From the NCBI RefSeq assembly GCF_002574545.1, contig NZ_NUGT01000006.1, positions 74,380-138,379 of the forward strand: 64,000 bases of DNA, written 5' to 3'. Each line of letters starts with the position of its first letter. The first letter of the stretch is position 1. Positions 45,718 to 54,291 of this stretch are shown one piece after another. Source of the DNA: Bacillus sp. AFS055030. Its GTDB lineage: Bacteria; Bacillota; Bacilli; Bacillales; Bacillaceae_G. The position numbers and the translations under genes are program-made. The notes under the pieces were generated by a model, which made no database searches, was not told where the DNA came from, and saw nothing but the letters and a program-made list of their open reading frames with translations.

Positions 45718-46227
45718 ATGTCTAGTAAAAATACTGAATTACTAGTAAATGGTGGATTTGAGTCAGGAGTTTTAGCTCCATGGACAGTTGTATTTGGAAC
45801 TGCAGCTGTTTCAAATGCAAAACGACAGTTCGAAGGAAACTTTGTAGCAGTTATGGATCCTAATTCGGCTATACGCCAAGTAGTTAGTAAAGGATTAGAA
45901 GAAGAAATCGTATACCGATTAACTGGTTCACTCGCTGATGATAATACTACTTCTGGAATAGATTCTCCAGAAAATCCAACAACAGTTGTCACATTACAAT
46001 TCATAGATAAAAATGGAACTGTTCTACAAACTTTTACAAAAACATTTAATAGATTAACGCTACCTGAAATGAATGAAGGGAACTATAGAGTCTTTAATCT
46101 ATTGGCACAAGCACCTGAGCATACTAAAGGAGCGATTGTTACAATTACTATAGGCGCTGATGGATTTTTTGGCACAGAAGGAATAATTGTAGATGAATTT
46201 TCTCTAATTCAAGAAAATGACGACTAA
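45718..46227 (+). CDS. putative surface protein with N-terminal NGGFE-type jelly-roll domain
   Basis: The 169-residue product starts after AAAGGAGAGATAGG. It contains LLVNGGFESGVLAPWTVVFG near the N-terminus and ends in a TEGIIVDEFSLIQ strand, a pattern found in jelly-roll carbohydrate-binding-like domains. In Bacillus, similar NGGFE domains occur in spore or exosporium proteins, often joined to collagen-like repeats; here the domain stands alone. There is no signal peptide, which would suit a spore-surface protein made in the mother cell. Function is otherwise unknown. Confidence 0.65.
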   Translation: MSSKNTELLVNGGFESGVLAPWTVVFGTAAVSNAKRQFEGNFVAVMDPNSAIRQVVSKGLEEEIVYRLTGSLADDNTTSGIDSPENPTTVVTLQFIDKNGTVLQTFTKTFNRLTLPEMNEGNYRVFNLLAQAPEHTKGAIVTITIGADGFFGTEGIIVDEFSLIQENDD

Positions 46228-46408
46228 GGATAAATTGTAAAATGGTATGAATTGTTTGTATTTCATTCCAGTAAAAAAGAATTGTATTTGAGACCCAATT
46301 TGCTACTCCATTAAAATCAATTTGGCACAAAAAATTAAGACAGGTTGATATAGATTAATCTTAAGAAGGAAGTCCTATGCCTATATGGAACAGGGCTTTC
46401 TAAATTGG

Positions 46409-46537
46409 TCAAAAACGTATGAATGATCTCCCTTGATCAACTGATATGAACGAAACTGTCAACTCACCATTCCCAATTCCAACAACAATAATATCTTTTG
46501 AAACGTCTAAAACAATAATTTTTTGACCATCCTTCAT
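46409..46537 (-). CDS. possible 42-codon ORF downstream of a structured leader
   Basis: An ATG at 46537 follows AAAAGGAGCC by nine bases, and 42 codons run to TGA at 46409. The product begins MKDGQKIIVLDVSKDIIVVG and ends QGRSFIRF, with beta-like alternation. I do not recognise it. It could be a small gene or the remnant of a larger one. Its ribosome binding site lies within the left arm of the large hairpin at 46542-46643, so translation may depend on that structure. Confidence 0.4.
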   Translation of the reverse strand: MKDGQKIIVLDVSKDIIVVGIGNGELTVSFISVDQGRSFIRF

Positions 46538-46541
46538 AATA

Positions 46542-46643
46542 CACGGCTCCTTTTGTTTGTAGCTCTACATTTGGTTTTGGTAGACTTTTTTGATTACTAC
46601 CATTCTTGCCAAGTGCAACCTACGAAAAGCAAAATGGAGCCGT
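46542..46643 (-). other. large nested hairpin, possible structured RNA
   Basis: ACGGCTCC-TTTTG-TTT-GTAG at 46542-46562 pairs, with short bulges, with the segment at about 46618-46643 (CTACGAAAAGCAAAATGGAGCCGT region). Inside it TTGG pairs with CCAA and GGTAG with CTACC. The result is a long rod-like structure of about 100 bases. It precedes the 42-codon ORF on the minus strand and overlaps its ribosome binding site. No known RNA family is recognised. Confidence 0.5.
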
Positions 46644-46779
46644 TTCGTTCATTATAACTAATCTGGCATTATGTTGAATTAGAAATAACAAATAATCCTA
46701 CTTATTAAGAATTTAATGGATTAAATTTCGGAATTTCTCAATACTCTCTTCCTTTACCTAATTTTCAATTAATCACTAT

Positions 46780-46811
46780 AAAAAAACTACTTCACTAATC
46801 GTTAAGTAGTC
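46780..46811 (-). terminator. terminator of comK
   Basis: ACTACTT pairs with AAGTAGT around a ten-base loop, followed by a T run on the minus strand, 20 bases after the comK stop. The left part AAAAAACTACTTCACT recurs at about 45380. Confidence 0.7.
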
Positions 46812-46830
46812 AAAACTTAATCTTTCACAT

Positions 46831-47406
46831 TTATTTTTCGTGTATTGATATTCCTTTTATATATGAAGTAATTTCGTTATCAGGGATTAGTTTATAAGAT
46901 TTCTGTTGGATATTTTCAGGATTGAGCCGATCCTCATAAATAGCCCTTAAATGTGCAGTTCGGTATAATTGGTTTTCAAATGAGCCTCGGGATATTTCTA
47001 ATGGAAGTTCAACACCATTCATAAATACAACTACTGATCGATTATATTTACCGCCTCTGAAATTAGCAACATGATTGTAGGAGATCCAAGAACATTCTAC
47101 TTTTAATGAAGATGAAGTGGGGAAAAAGAAAATTTGATTCATTGAGCTGATCGCTATTGGTGGTTTATGAGTGATGGAAATCATTTGTTTAGTTCCTTCG
47201 CGCCTTCCCCGGTAACTACTTCCGAAATAAGCACAGCTTCTTTCAATAATTTCAATCGGTTTCATTAAAACATAAAAATTATCATCTGTTTCATATACCT
47301 TTGAAATCACTACTAAATCGACCGTAAATTCTGGAATGATTGCCATTGTTGATTTATTAATCTCGTACTCATTTAATACTTTTACTTGTCCTTTCACATG
47401 ATTCAT
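46831..47406 (-). CDS. comK: ComK, competence transcription factor
   Basis: ComK activates the late competence genes for DNA uptake and also its own promoter. The 191-residue product matches the family from end to end: ERSCAYFGSSYRGRREGTK, ISITHKPPIAIS, IFFFPTSSS, CSWISYNHV and SFENQLYRTAHLR. Length is normal and no motif is missing, so competence may be possible in this strain. The ATG follows AAGGAG by eight bases. MecA, which delivers ComK to ClpCP, is encoded at the other end of the window. Confidence 0.93.
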   Translation of the reverse strand: MNHVKGQVKVLNEYEINKSTMAIIPEFTVDLVVISKVYETDDNFYVLMKPIEIIERSCAYFGSSYRGRREGTKQMISITHKPPIAISSMNQIFFFPTSSSLKVECSWISYNHVANFRGGKYNRSVVVFMNGVELPLEISRGSFENQLYRTAHLRAIYEDRLNPENIQQKSYKLIPDNEITSYIKGISIHEK

Positions 47407-47515
47407 CCTTACAACTCCTTCTGTTAGTAGTATTGAAATGTTAAATTTTGTTGGCTATTAGCAGTCTCTCAAACAATTAAAATTAAAGGCCAACAATTAA
47501 ATTTAACAAGATCAG

Positions 47516-47602
47516 AAAAAAATTTTTTTAACATGAAGTATAGTAGCAACATTGATGTTAGAGAAATAATATCACAAATCTTTATTTATAAAATCATTTT
47601 TT
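47516..47602 (-). promoter_or_regulatory. possible ComK-binding AT boxes upstream of comK
   Basis: AAAAAAATTTTTTT at 47516-47529 and AAAATCATTTTTT at 47590-47602 both fit AAAA-N5-TTTT, the half-site of a ComK box. They are about 74 bases apart, not the usual 8, 18 or 31 between half-sites. In such AT-rich DNA this may be chance. Confidence 0.3.
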
Positions 47603-47653
47603 GAATACTTTAACAAAAGTGTCATTGTTTACTAAATTTTAGGAAATAGCCAA

Positions 47654-47697
47654 TAGAAAAACCACCTTTCTCATATTTGAAAAAAGTGGTTTTTTAC
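47654..47697 (-). terminator. terminator of the aceB-aceA operon
   Basis: AAAACCAC pairs with GTGGTTTT around a longer loop, with T runs on both strands, directly after the aceA stop. Confidence 0.7.
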
Positions 47698-47701
47698 TAA
47701 A

Positions 47702-48991
47702 TTATTTAGATGAAAATTGTTGTTCTTCGGTAGAGCCTTTTAAAGCAGTTGTTGAAGAAGTTCCTCCAGTAATTACTTGAGCTACTTGATCAAAATATCC
47801 TGTTCCAACTTCGCGTTGGTGTCTTGTTGCAGTATAGCCATATTTTTCACTTGCAAATTCAGCTTGTTGAAGTTCAGAATATGCTCCCATTCCACGATCT
47901 TTGTAGTTTCTAGCTAATTCAAACATGCCAAAGTTTAATGCATGGAAACCAGCAAGGGTAACAAATTGGAATTTATAACCCATTGCTGCAATTTGCTGTT
48001 GGAATGTCTCGATTGTTTCGTCATCTAGTTTCTTCTTCCAGTTAAATGAAGGTGAGCAGTTATAAGCTAGTAATTTACCTGGGAATTTTGCATGAATTGC
48101 ATCTGCAAAACGTTTTGCATCTTCTAAGTTTGGCTCTGACGTCTCACACCAAACTAAGTCTGCATACGGTGCATAAGCAAGCCCACGAGCAATTGCTTGA
48201 TCTAACCCAGCTTTTGTACGATAAAAGCCTTCTGGTGTTCTTTCACCTGTAATAAATTGTTTGTCGACTGGATCAATATCACTTGTAATTAAGTCTGCTG
48301 CATCAGCATCAGTTCTTGCAACAATAAGGGTAGGCACACCCATTACATCCGCTGCTAAACGAGCAGAGATTAAGTTACGAACCGCCGTTTGTGTTGGTAA
48401 TAATACTTTCCCACCTAAATGGCCACATTTTTTCTCCGAAGACAATTGATCTTCAAAATGTACACCTGCCGCCCCTGCTTCGATCATACTTTTCATTAAT
48501 TCAAATACATTTAATTGTCCACCGAAGCCAGCCTCTGCATCTGCCATAATCGGTGCGAAGTAGTCGATTTCTTCTCCACCTTCTACATATTGAATTTGAT
48601 CTGCACGTTGAAAAGCCTGATTAATTCGTTTTACAACTGCAGGTACAGAATTTGCCGGATACAAGCTTTGATCTGGATACATCTGACCTGAAAGATTCGC
48701 ATCAGCAGCTACTTGCCAACCACTTAAATAAATAGCCTTCAAACCTGCTTTAACTTGTTGAATTGCCTGATTTCCAGTTAATGCTCCTAGTGCATTAACA
48801 TAGCTTTCTTCGTTTAAAAGCTTCCATAATTTTTCCGCGCCTTTTTTCGCCAATGTGTGTTCAACATCAATTGATCCTCTTAATTTAATGACATCTTCAG
48901 CAGTGTATGTTCTTGTAATACCATTCCATCTAGAATCAAGCTCCCAGCTTTCTTGTAATTCAGCAATACGCTTTTCACGATTTTTCGTCAT
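47702..48991 (-). CDS. aceA: isocitrate lyase
   Basis: Isocitrate lyase splits isocitrate into glyoxylate and succinate, the first step of the glyoxylate shunt for growth on acetate or fatty acids. The 429-residue product has the catalytic [11 protein letters not shown] motif near residue 190, the preceding AGVHFEDQ and the [11 protein letters not shown] segment. The ATG at 48991 lies eight bases after AGGAGG; an ATG two codons earlier is too close. It follows aceB by 18 bases. B. subtilis lacks this shunt, while other Bacillus species have it. Confidence 0.95.
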   Translation of the reverse strand: MTKNREKRIAELQESWELDSRWNGITRTYTAEDVIKLRGSIDVEHTLAKKGAEKLWKLLNEESYVNALGALTGNQAIQQVKAGLKAIYLSGWQVAADANLSGQMYPDQSLYPANSVPAVVKRINQAFQRADQIQYVEGGEEIDYFAPIMADAEAGFGGQLNVFELMKSMIEAGAAGVHFEDQLSSEKKCGHLGGKVLLPTQTAVRNLISARLAADVMGVPTLIVARTDADAADLITSDIDPVDKQFITGERTPEGFYRTKAGLDQAIARGLAYAPYADLVWCETSEPNLEDAKRFADAIHAKFPGKLLAYNCSPSFNWKKKLDDETIETFQQQIAAMGYKFQFVTLAGFHALNFGMFELARNYKDRGMGAYSELQQAEFASEKYGYTATRHQREVGTGYFDQVAQVITGGTSSTTALKGSTEEQQFSSK

Positions 48992-49009
48992 ATTCATTTC
49001 CTCCTAATA

Positions 49010-50596
49010 TTATAAAAAGTTATATCCTTTTAAAGTCAGAAAGTCAGTAAATTCATCGTTGCTAATTAACTCATCAAATAATTCAATTGCTTCTTTAAAT
49101 CGTTTTGCTTCGAATTGTTCTTTCCCCATTTCTAGTTGGAGCTTCATCATTTCTTCATTTTTTAATGAATCCACTAATTGTAAAGTTATGTTTGTACCAT
49201 CCTCTAAAACACCTTTTTCATGACGCACCCATTGCCAAATTTGCGCACGCGAAATTTCAGCAGTGGCAGCATCTTCCATTAAGTTGTATAATGGCACCGC
49301 GCCTCGACCACTTATCCATGCCTCAATATATTGGATCGCAACTGTTATATTCGTTCTGAGACCTTGTTCAGTAATAACACCACTAGGAATCTCTAAAAGA
49401 TCCGCTTCAGTTACATTAACATCCTCACGCTTTCTATGAATCTGGTTAGGTGTAGGCATAAATCGATTAAACTGTTCAAGAGCTACAGCTACTAAACCAG
49501 GATGGGCTACCCAGGTTCCATCGTGTCCATCCTTTGCTTCACGCTCTTTATCTTTCCTTACCTTTTCAAACGCAATTTCATTTCTCTCTTTATCATCTTT
49601 AATTGGAATTTGTGCTGCCATTCCTCCAATTGCTGGAGCATTTCTACGATGACAAGTTTGAATAACTTTTTGAGAATAAGAACGCATAAAAGGTACTTCC
49701 ATCGTCACAACAGATCGATCAGGTAAAATAATTGATTTGTCGTATCGCATCATTTTTATAAAGCTAAAAATATAATCCCATCTACCGCAATTAAACCCTG
49801 CTGAATGATCCTTTAATTCATAAAGTATTTCATCCATTTCAAATGAAGCAGCAATTGTTTCGATTAATACAGTTGCTTTAATCGTTCCAATAGGTATATT
49901 CAATTCATTTTGAGCAAATAAAAAAACATCATTCCATAATCTTGCTTCTAAATAACTTTCCATTTTTGGTAAATAAAAATAAGGTCCTGAGCCGTTTTTA
50001 ATTGCTTGTTTCGCATTATGAAAGAAATAAAGTCCAAAATCTACTAAACTACCAGACATGTTTTCACCATTTACGGTGATATGTTTTTCTTCTAAGTGCC
50101 AGCCTCTTGGTCGAACTAATAGTACAGCTGGCTTCTCTTTTAACTTATATGTTTTTCCATTTGAATGAAGTGAAATTGTTCGATTCACAGCATCTCTTAA
50201 ATTAACTTGACCCGAAATGATATTTTCCCAAGTTGGAGAAGTAGCATCTTCAAAATCAGCCATGAAAACAAACGCATCAGAGTTCAATGCATTAATAATC
50301 ATTTTTCGATCAACTGGTCCTGTTATCTCTACTCTTCGATCTTGTAAATCCGCTGGAATAGGTGCAATTGTCCATTCACTTTCCCGAATATGTTTTGTTT
50401 CCTCTAAAAATTGGAGCTTCCCCCCATTTTGCAATAAGCGCATTCTTTCTTTTCTGTTTAATAACAGCTGCTGTCTACGTTCATCAAATTTCAGATGTAA
50501 TTGCTCTAAGAAACTTAATGCTTCAGTCGTAAGAATGTCAGTTGAACCCTCTACATGATTACCTAGAACTTTGATTTTTGAAAGCTCAGTTGTCAT
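49010..50596 (-). CDS. aceB: malate synthase A
   Basis: Malate synthase condenses glyoxylate with acetyl-CoA to malate, the second step of the shunt. The 528-residue product is the size of the A isoform. It has FMADFEDATSPTWEN, VLIETIAASFEMDEIL and the signature DHSAGFNCGRWDYIFS. The ATG follows GGAGGGATCAT. It is the first gene of the aceB-aceA operon, behind a repeated operator-like element. The nearby acyl-CoA ligase lcfB suggests a link with fatty-acid use, which is inference. Confidence 0.95.
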   Translation of the reverse strand: MTTELSKIKVLGNHVEGSTDILTTEALSFLEQLHLKFDERRQQLLLNRKERMRLLQNGGKLQFLEETKHIRESEWTIAPIPADLQDRRVEITGPVDRKMIINALNSDAFVFMADFEDATSPTWENIISGQVNLRDAVNRTISLHSNGKTYKLKEKPAVLLVRPRGWHLEEKHITVNGENMSGSLVDFGLYFFHNAKQAIKNGSGPYFYLPKMESYLEARLWNDVFLFAQNELNIPIGTIKATVLIETIAASFEMDEILYELKDHSAGFNCGRWDYIFSFIKMMRYDKSIILPDRSVVTMEVPFMRSYSQKVIQTCHRRNAPAIGGMAAQIPIKDDKERNEIAFEKVRKDKEREAKDGHDGTWVAHPGLVAVALEQFNRFMPTPNQIHRKREDVNVTEADLLEIPSGVITEQGLRTNITVAIQYIEAWISGRGAVPLYNLMEDAATAEISRAQIWQWVRHEKGVLEDGTNITLQLVDSLKNEEMMKLQLEMGKEQFEAKRFKEAIELFDELISNDEFTDFLTLKGYNFL

Positions 50597-50613
50597 ATGA
50601 TCCCTCCATTCAG

Positions 50614-50654
50614 TTATATAACAGATATTGTTTACTTATGTTATTATATAACAG
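50614..50654 (-). promoter_or_regulatory. direct repeat in the aceB promoter region
   Basis: TTATATAACAG occurs at 50614-50624 and again at 50644-50654, exactly 30 bp apart, and each copy contains the palindrome TTATATAA. The upstream copy provides a TATAAT-like -10 on the minus strand. Two identical sites three helical turns apart suggest a cooperative repressor of aceBA. Confidence 0.55.
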
Positions 50655-50745
50655 TATATTCGGATTTGATATTAAATTCTGAAAATATTTTCAAAAGAAT
50701 TTTCGACAGCTCAACTTTTTAAAGAATAAACGTTATTTCACTTAA

Positions 50746-50853
50746 ATAAAAAACACCCTTAATAGGTGTTTTTAGACGAGTGTCCATCATCTATTTCAAA
50801 TGGAGGAATAAAAAAAGCTTGTAGATATTGGATAAAACCAATCACTCTACAAG
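50746..50853 (-). terminator. two hairpins between yhfN and aceB
   Basis: AGCTTGTAG pairs with CTACAAGCT (50817-50853) and is followed by seven Ts on the minus strand, ending yhfN. AAACACC with GGTGTTT (50748-50770) forms a second terminator-like hairpin. Confidence 0.75.
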
Positions 50854-50870
50854 CTAATACATCAGTGAAA

Positions 50871-52145
50871 TTATTTGTTATTTCTTTTTTCAGCCGCCTC
50901 TAAATACTTCATTCTTTCCAACATACTCGGATGATCATATCTGAATAATTTTACTAAAAATGGTGGATTTACTTGAGACAAACTGTTTTTGGATAATTTT
51001 TGAAACGCTATAATTCCTGCCTCTGAATTATTTGTTAGCTTAACTGCATATAAATCTGCTCTTTTTTCGGCACTTCTTGAAAATGCATTTGATACTGGAT
51101 CAGAAATGAAGCCCACAATTCCACTAATGATCAAAAATAAGGTTAGGATGACGGCAAATTTTTCGCTTGAATGACTACTCCTACTCTTTGATCGTACATA
51201 CCTCATTAATAAATGAATAATATACAGACCGACTAAACTACCTGCTAGCATACCAAACATTGATTTATAGATATCTTTGTGGACGTAATGTGACATTTCA
51301 TGAGCCATAATGAACATAATTTCATCTTCAGTTAGCCCTTTAAGAGTTGTATCCCATAATACAATTCTAGCGTTTTTACCTATACCTGTAACATAGGCAT
51401 TATAAGTAGTTGTCTTAGTAGACATATTTACTTCATATACCCGATGTGCAGGAATATTTGCTTCTTTCGCAAGTGTAATAATTTTCTTTTCTAAAGTTTT
51501 ATCTTTTAACGGGTAAAAATCATTATATAATGGATCAATTACTACAGGCTGAATAAATGTTAAGAAAATCGTAAAAGGAATACTTAATAGCCATGCAGTT
51601 AACCACCATTTCTTTGGCTGTTTTTTGATTAATAAATACACAACATACATCACAAAAAACATCATGGCAAAATTTATCCAAAAACCAATCATTTCATCCT
51701 TCATCCACGCATTAAATGTTTGAACAGACAATCCGTATTTCGTCGATAATTTATATCGATAAAAATCAATTGGAAATGTAACGATATATGTAACGATCGA
51801 GACAAAGAAGAAATATAAAAAAACTTGTATGAACTTAAATCTAGTCAACTTAGATAATGAGTTACCTAATCTTTCAATTGAGCCACTTAATAATAAAAGT
51901 GATAATACAATCCAATCAATCGGTAAGGTAATAAAGTAAAGAACATTTTTTAATGTGCTATAACTAGAGCTTAAATTAGCTTCTTTATGATTCATAAAAG
52001 TATGTGGATCTACAAATGTTCCCTTATATTTTGAAGGTAGGTCGGAAGTTGTAAAAACATAAAAATATAACAGGACTAAAATGATATAAACGAGATAACC
52101 AATACAAATGAATTTGGTTAATTTAGATTTGGTTTCTTTCCTCAT
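50871..52145 (-). CDS. yhfN: YhfN, Ste24-type (M48) membrane metalloprotease
   Basis: The 424-residue protein has several membrane helices, the zinc site MAHEMSHYVHKD near residue 280 and the downstream SAEKRADLYAVKL Glu ligand. It resembles the CAAX prenyl protease Ste24. Bacteria lack prenylated CAAX proteins, so the natural substrates are unknown; a role in membrane-protein quality control is possible. The ATG at 52145 follows GGGGGGAG; an ATG five codons upstream overlaps it. In B. subtilis yhfN lies near lcfB (yhfL), as here. Confidence 0.9.
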   Translation of the reverse strand: MRKETKSKLTKFICIGYLVYIILVLLYFYVFTTSDLPSKYKGTFVDPHTFMNHKEANLSSSYSTLKNVLYFITLPIDWIVLSLLLLSGSIERLGNSLSKLTRFKFIQVFLYFFFVSIVTYIVTFPIDFYRYKLSTKYGLSVQTFNAWMKDEMIGFWINFAMMFFVMYVVYLLIKKQPKKWWLTAWLLSIPFTIFLTFIQPVVIDPLYNDFYPLKDKTLEKKIITLAKEANIPAHRVYEVNMSTKTTTYNAYVTGIGKNARIVLWDTTLKGLTEDEIMFIMAHEMSHYVHKDIYKSMFGMLAGSLVGLYIIHLLMRYVRSKSRSSHSSEKFAVILTLFLIISGIVGFISDPVSNAFSRSAEKRADLYAVKLTNNSEAGIIAFQKLSKNSLSQVNPPFLVKLFRYDHPSMLERMKYLEAAEKRNNK

Positions 52146-52261
52146 AAAATCTCCCCCCATTCTATATTATCAACTTTGTCCAATTTTTTAGAACAGCAAC
52201 CTATTATTTTTGTTAAATACTTTAGTTGAATTAAGATTACTCCTAAATAATGATATAAAAA

Positions 52262-52300
52262 ATAAAACCACGACTAGTAGATCGTAGTTTGGAATTTTTT
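52262..52300 (-). terminator. terminator-like hairpin downstream of the decayed ORF
   Basis: On the minus strand AAAC-ACGA pairs with TCGT-GTTT, followed by a T-rich run. Confidence 0.5.
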
Positions 52301-52310
52301 TCTTTCAATC

Positions 52311-52448
52311 TCATATATTTTCTTCATTTTTTGCTCTGTTTAAGAAGAAAGACCACATTGATTTATCTGTATCCTCTTCTGGAGTTAATTCGTCCCACTT
52401 TTTAATTCCAAATACTTCTTCAAAGTAACTGCAATTAACTATAACTAA
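52311..52448 (-). pseudogene. possible decayed gene, C-terminal fragment
   Basis: An open frame without a start codon encodes about 45 residues ending in a TGA. It includes SYFEEVFGIKKWDELTPEED and WSFFLNRAKNEENI, which look like real protein sequence (Trp, Asp/Glu balance) rather than chance. It is followed by a terminator-like hairpin. No family is recognised. It could be the tail of a gene lost by deletion or frameshift. Confidence 0.35.
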
Positions 52449-52564
52449 CTAAAAACTTATTAACTATTATTATTTTATAAATAAGGATTTATACCTCTAA
52501 ATAATTGAGTACAAATTTCTATCTAAAACTACTGACAATACAGGGCTTCACTATTCTTAAACTA

Positions 52565-52597
52565 AAAAAGTACAACCTTATTCGGGTTGTACTTCTA
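52565..52597 (-). terminator. terminator of lcfB
   Basis: AAGTACAACC and GGTTGTACTT form a 10-bp stem with a short loop just after the lcfB stop; the T run on the minus strand is short. Confidence 0.75.
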
Positions 52598-52607
52598 TTA
52601 CCTCAAT

Positions 52608-54140
52608 TTATTGTGTAACTGAATCTTTTAAAGCTCTTCTAAGTATTTTACCAGTTGCATTTTTTGGTAGCTCTGGAATGAATTCTATTGATCTTGGTAC
52701 TTTATATTTGGCTAAGTGTGCCTTGCAATATTCAGCCAAAGTTTCCACACTTAATGAAGGATTTTTTGAAACAACATAAGCTTTTACACTTTCTCCAAAG
52801 TTTTCATCTGGTAACCCGATCACCGCACATTCAACAACATCTGGATGATTATATATTACCTCTTCTACCTCACGAGGGTATACATTATAGCCGCCAACAA
52901 GAATCAATTCTTTTTTACGATCGACAATATAGAAATAACCATCTTCGTCTTTTCTTGCTAAGTCACCAGTATATAACCAACCATCACGAATCGTCATTGC
53001 TGTTTCTTCTGGCATATTATAATAGCCCTTCATAATATTAGGCCCGCGGGCAATTAATTCACCTACTACACCTACTGGAACTTCTTCACCAAGTTCATTC
53101 ACTACTTTATTTTCTACATTGCTAATATTTGTTCCAATTGACCCTGGTTTTCTTGGACGGTCTAATGGATTAAAAGTCGTTACTGGTGAAGCTTCTGACA
53201 ATCCATAGCCTTCCGAAATAATTACGTTAAATTTCTTCTCAAAATTCTCTAAAAGTGCAACTGGCAATGATGAACCACCCGAAATGCAAAGTCGGATTGA
53301 TTCAAAGTCTTCAGTCTTACCTTCAGGGTATTGATATAAGAAATTATACATTGTAGGCACACCTGCAAATACAGTTGCTTTGTATGTACGAATAATATCA
53401 AATATTTCTTTTGGGCTAAATTTAGGCACTAAAATAACAGTAGCTCCATACATTAAAGGTGCATTTAAAGCTACCGTTAAACAAAATACATGGAAAGCAG
53501 GTAAGGTTGCAATTACCTTTTCTGTACTTGAAAAGCCTAAGAAGTGTCCAGCATCCATGGCATTTGAATATAGGTTTTTATGCGTTAACATAGCTCCTTT
53601 TGGTTTTCCTGTTGTACCAGAAGTATATAAAATGACTGCTAAATCATCATCATGTAATTTAGGTCCTTTGAAATCTAGATTTCCAAGTCCAACTACATTT
53701 GTAAACGATTTCAATTTATTGTTCTCAAATTCATAAGGATTTTCTTGTTTTGTTTCACAAATAATGAAGTGTTCAATATTAGGAAGAATCGGTGAAGCTT
53801 TTTCTACTAGTGGAAGAAATAAGTCTAAGGTGATTACTGCTTTTGCGTCGCCGTTTGTTAATATGTATACTAATTCATCTGGTGCATATAGAGGATTTAC
53901 CGGTATGACAGCCGCTCCAACCTTCAACGCACCGTATAGCGCTATAATAAAATGGGGAGAATTACCAACAACTAGGGCTACTTTATCTCCCTTTTCAATC
54001 CCTAGTTTTGAGAGGCCACTGGCAAATTTCGTAATATAAGTTTCTAGTGTTGAGTATGAAAATGTTTGCCCTTCAAAGATAATAGCAGAATGTTCTGGAT
54101 GTCCCAAAGCTGATTGTGACAGTGTTTCAACTAAATTCAA
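52608..54140 (-). CDS. lcfB: long-chain fatty acid-CoA ligase
   Basis: This adenylate-forming enzyme activates fatty acids to acyl-CoA for beta-oxidation. The 510-residue product has the P-loop-like motif LYTSGTTGKPKGAM near residue 170, ISEGYGLSEASPVT, the GWLYTGDLARKDEDGYFYI motif and the C-terminal PKNATGKILRR with its catalytic Lys. The start is TTG at 54140, nine bases after GGGGG. The position between yhfN and lplJ matches yhfL (lcfB) in B. subtilis. Confidence 0.9.
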   Translation of the reverse strand: MNLVETLSQSALGHPEHSAIIFEGQTFSYSTLETYITKFASGLSKLGIEKGDKVALVVGNSPHFIIALYGALKVGAAVIPVNPLYAPDELVYILTNGDAKAVITLDLFLPLVEKASPILPNIEHFIICETKQENPYEFENNKLKSFTNVVGLGNLDFKGPKLHDDDLAVILYTSGTTGKPKGAMLTHKNLYSNAMDAGHFLGFSSTEKVIATLPAFHVFCLTVALNAPLMYGATVILVPKFSPKEIFDIIRTYKATVFAGVPTMYNFLYQYPEGKTEDFESIRLCISGGSSLPVALLENFEKKFNVIISEGYGLSEASPVTTFNPLDRPRKPGSIGTNISNVENKVVNELGEEVPVGVVGELIARGPNIMKGYYNMPEETAMTIRDGWLYTGDLARKDEDGYFYIVDRKKELILVGGYNVYPREVEEVIYNHPDVVECAVIGLPDENFGESVKAYVVSKNPSLSVETLAEYCKAHLAKYKVPRSIEFIPELPKNATGKILRRALKDSVTQ

Positions 54141-54262
54141 GAAAAATTACCCCCTTTTAAATATAAAAATTTAAAATATTCTAAATATATTATATTGCTA
54201 GAAAACAATTCTGACAAGTGAGAAAACTAGCACTTTTTAGACTTCTAATTTTTTCTGCAAAC

Positions 54263-54291
54263 AAAAAAAGAGTAGTTCCCTACTCTTTTTT
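54263..54291 (-). terminator. terminator of the yhfI-lplJ operon
   Basis: AAAGAGTAG and CTACTCTTT form a perfect stem with a four-base loop and flanking A and T runs, abutting the lplJ stop. Confidence 0.85.
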
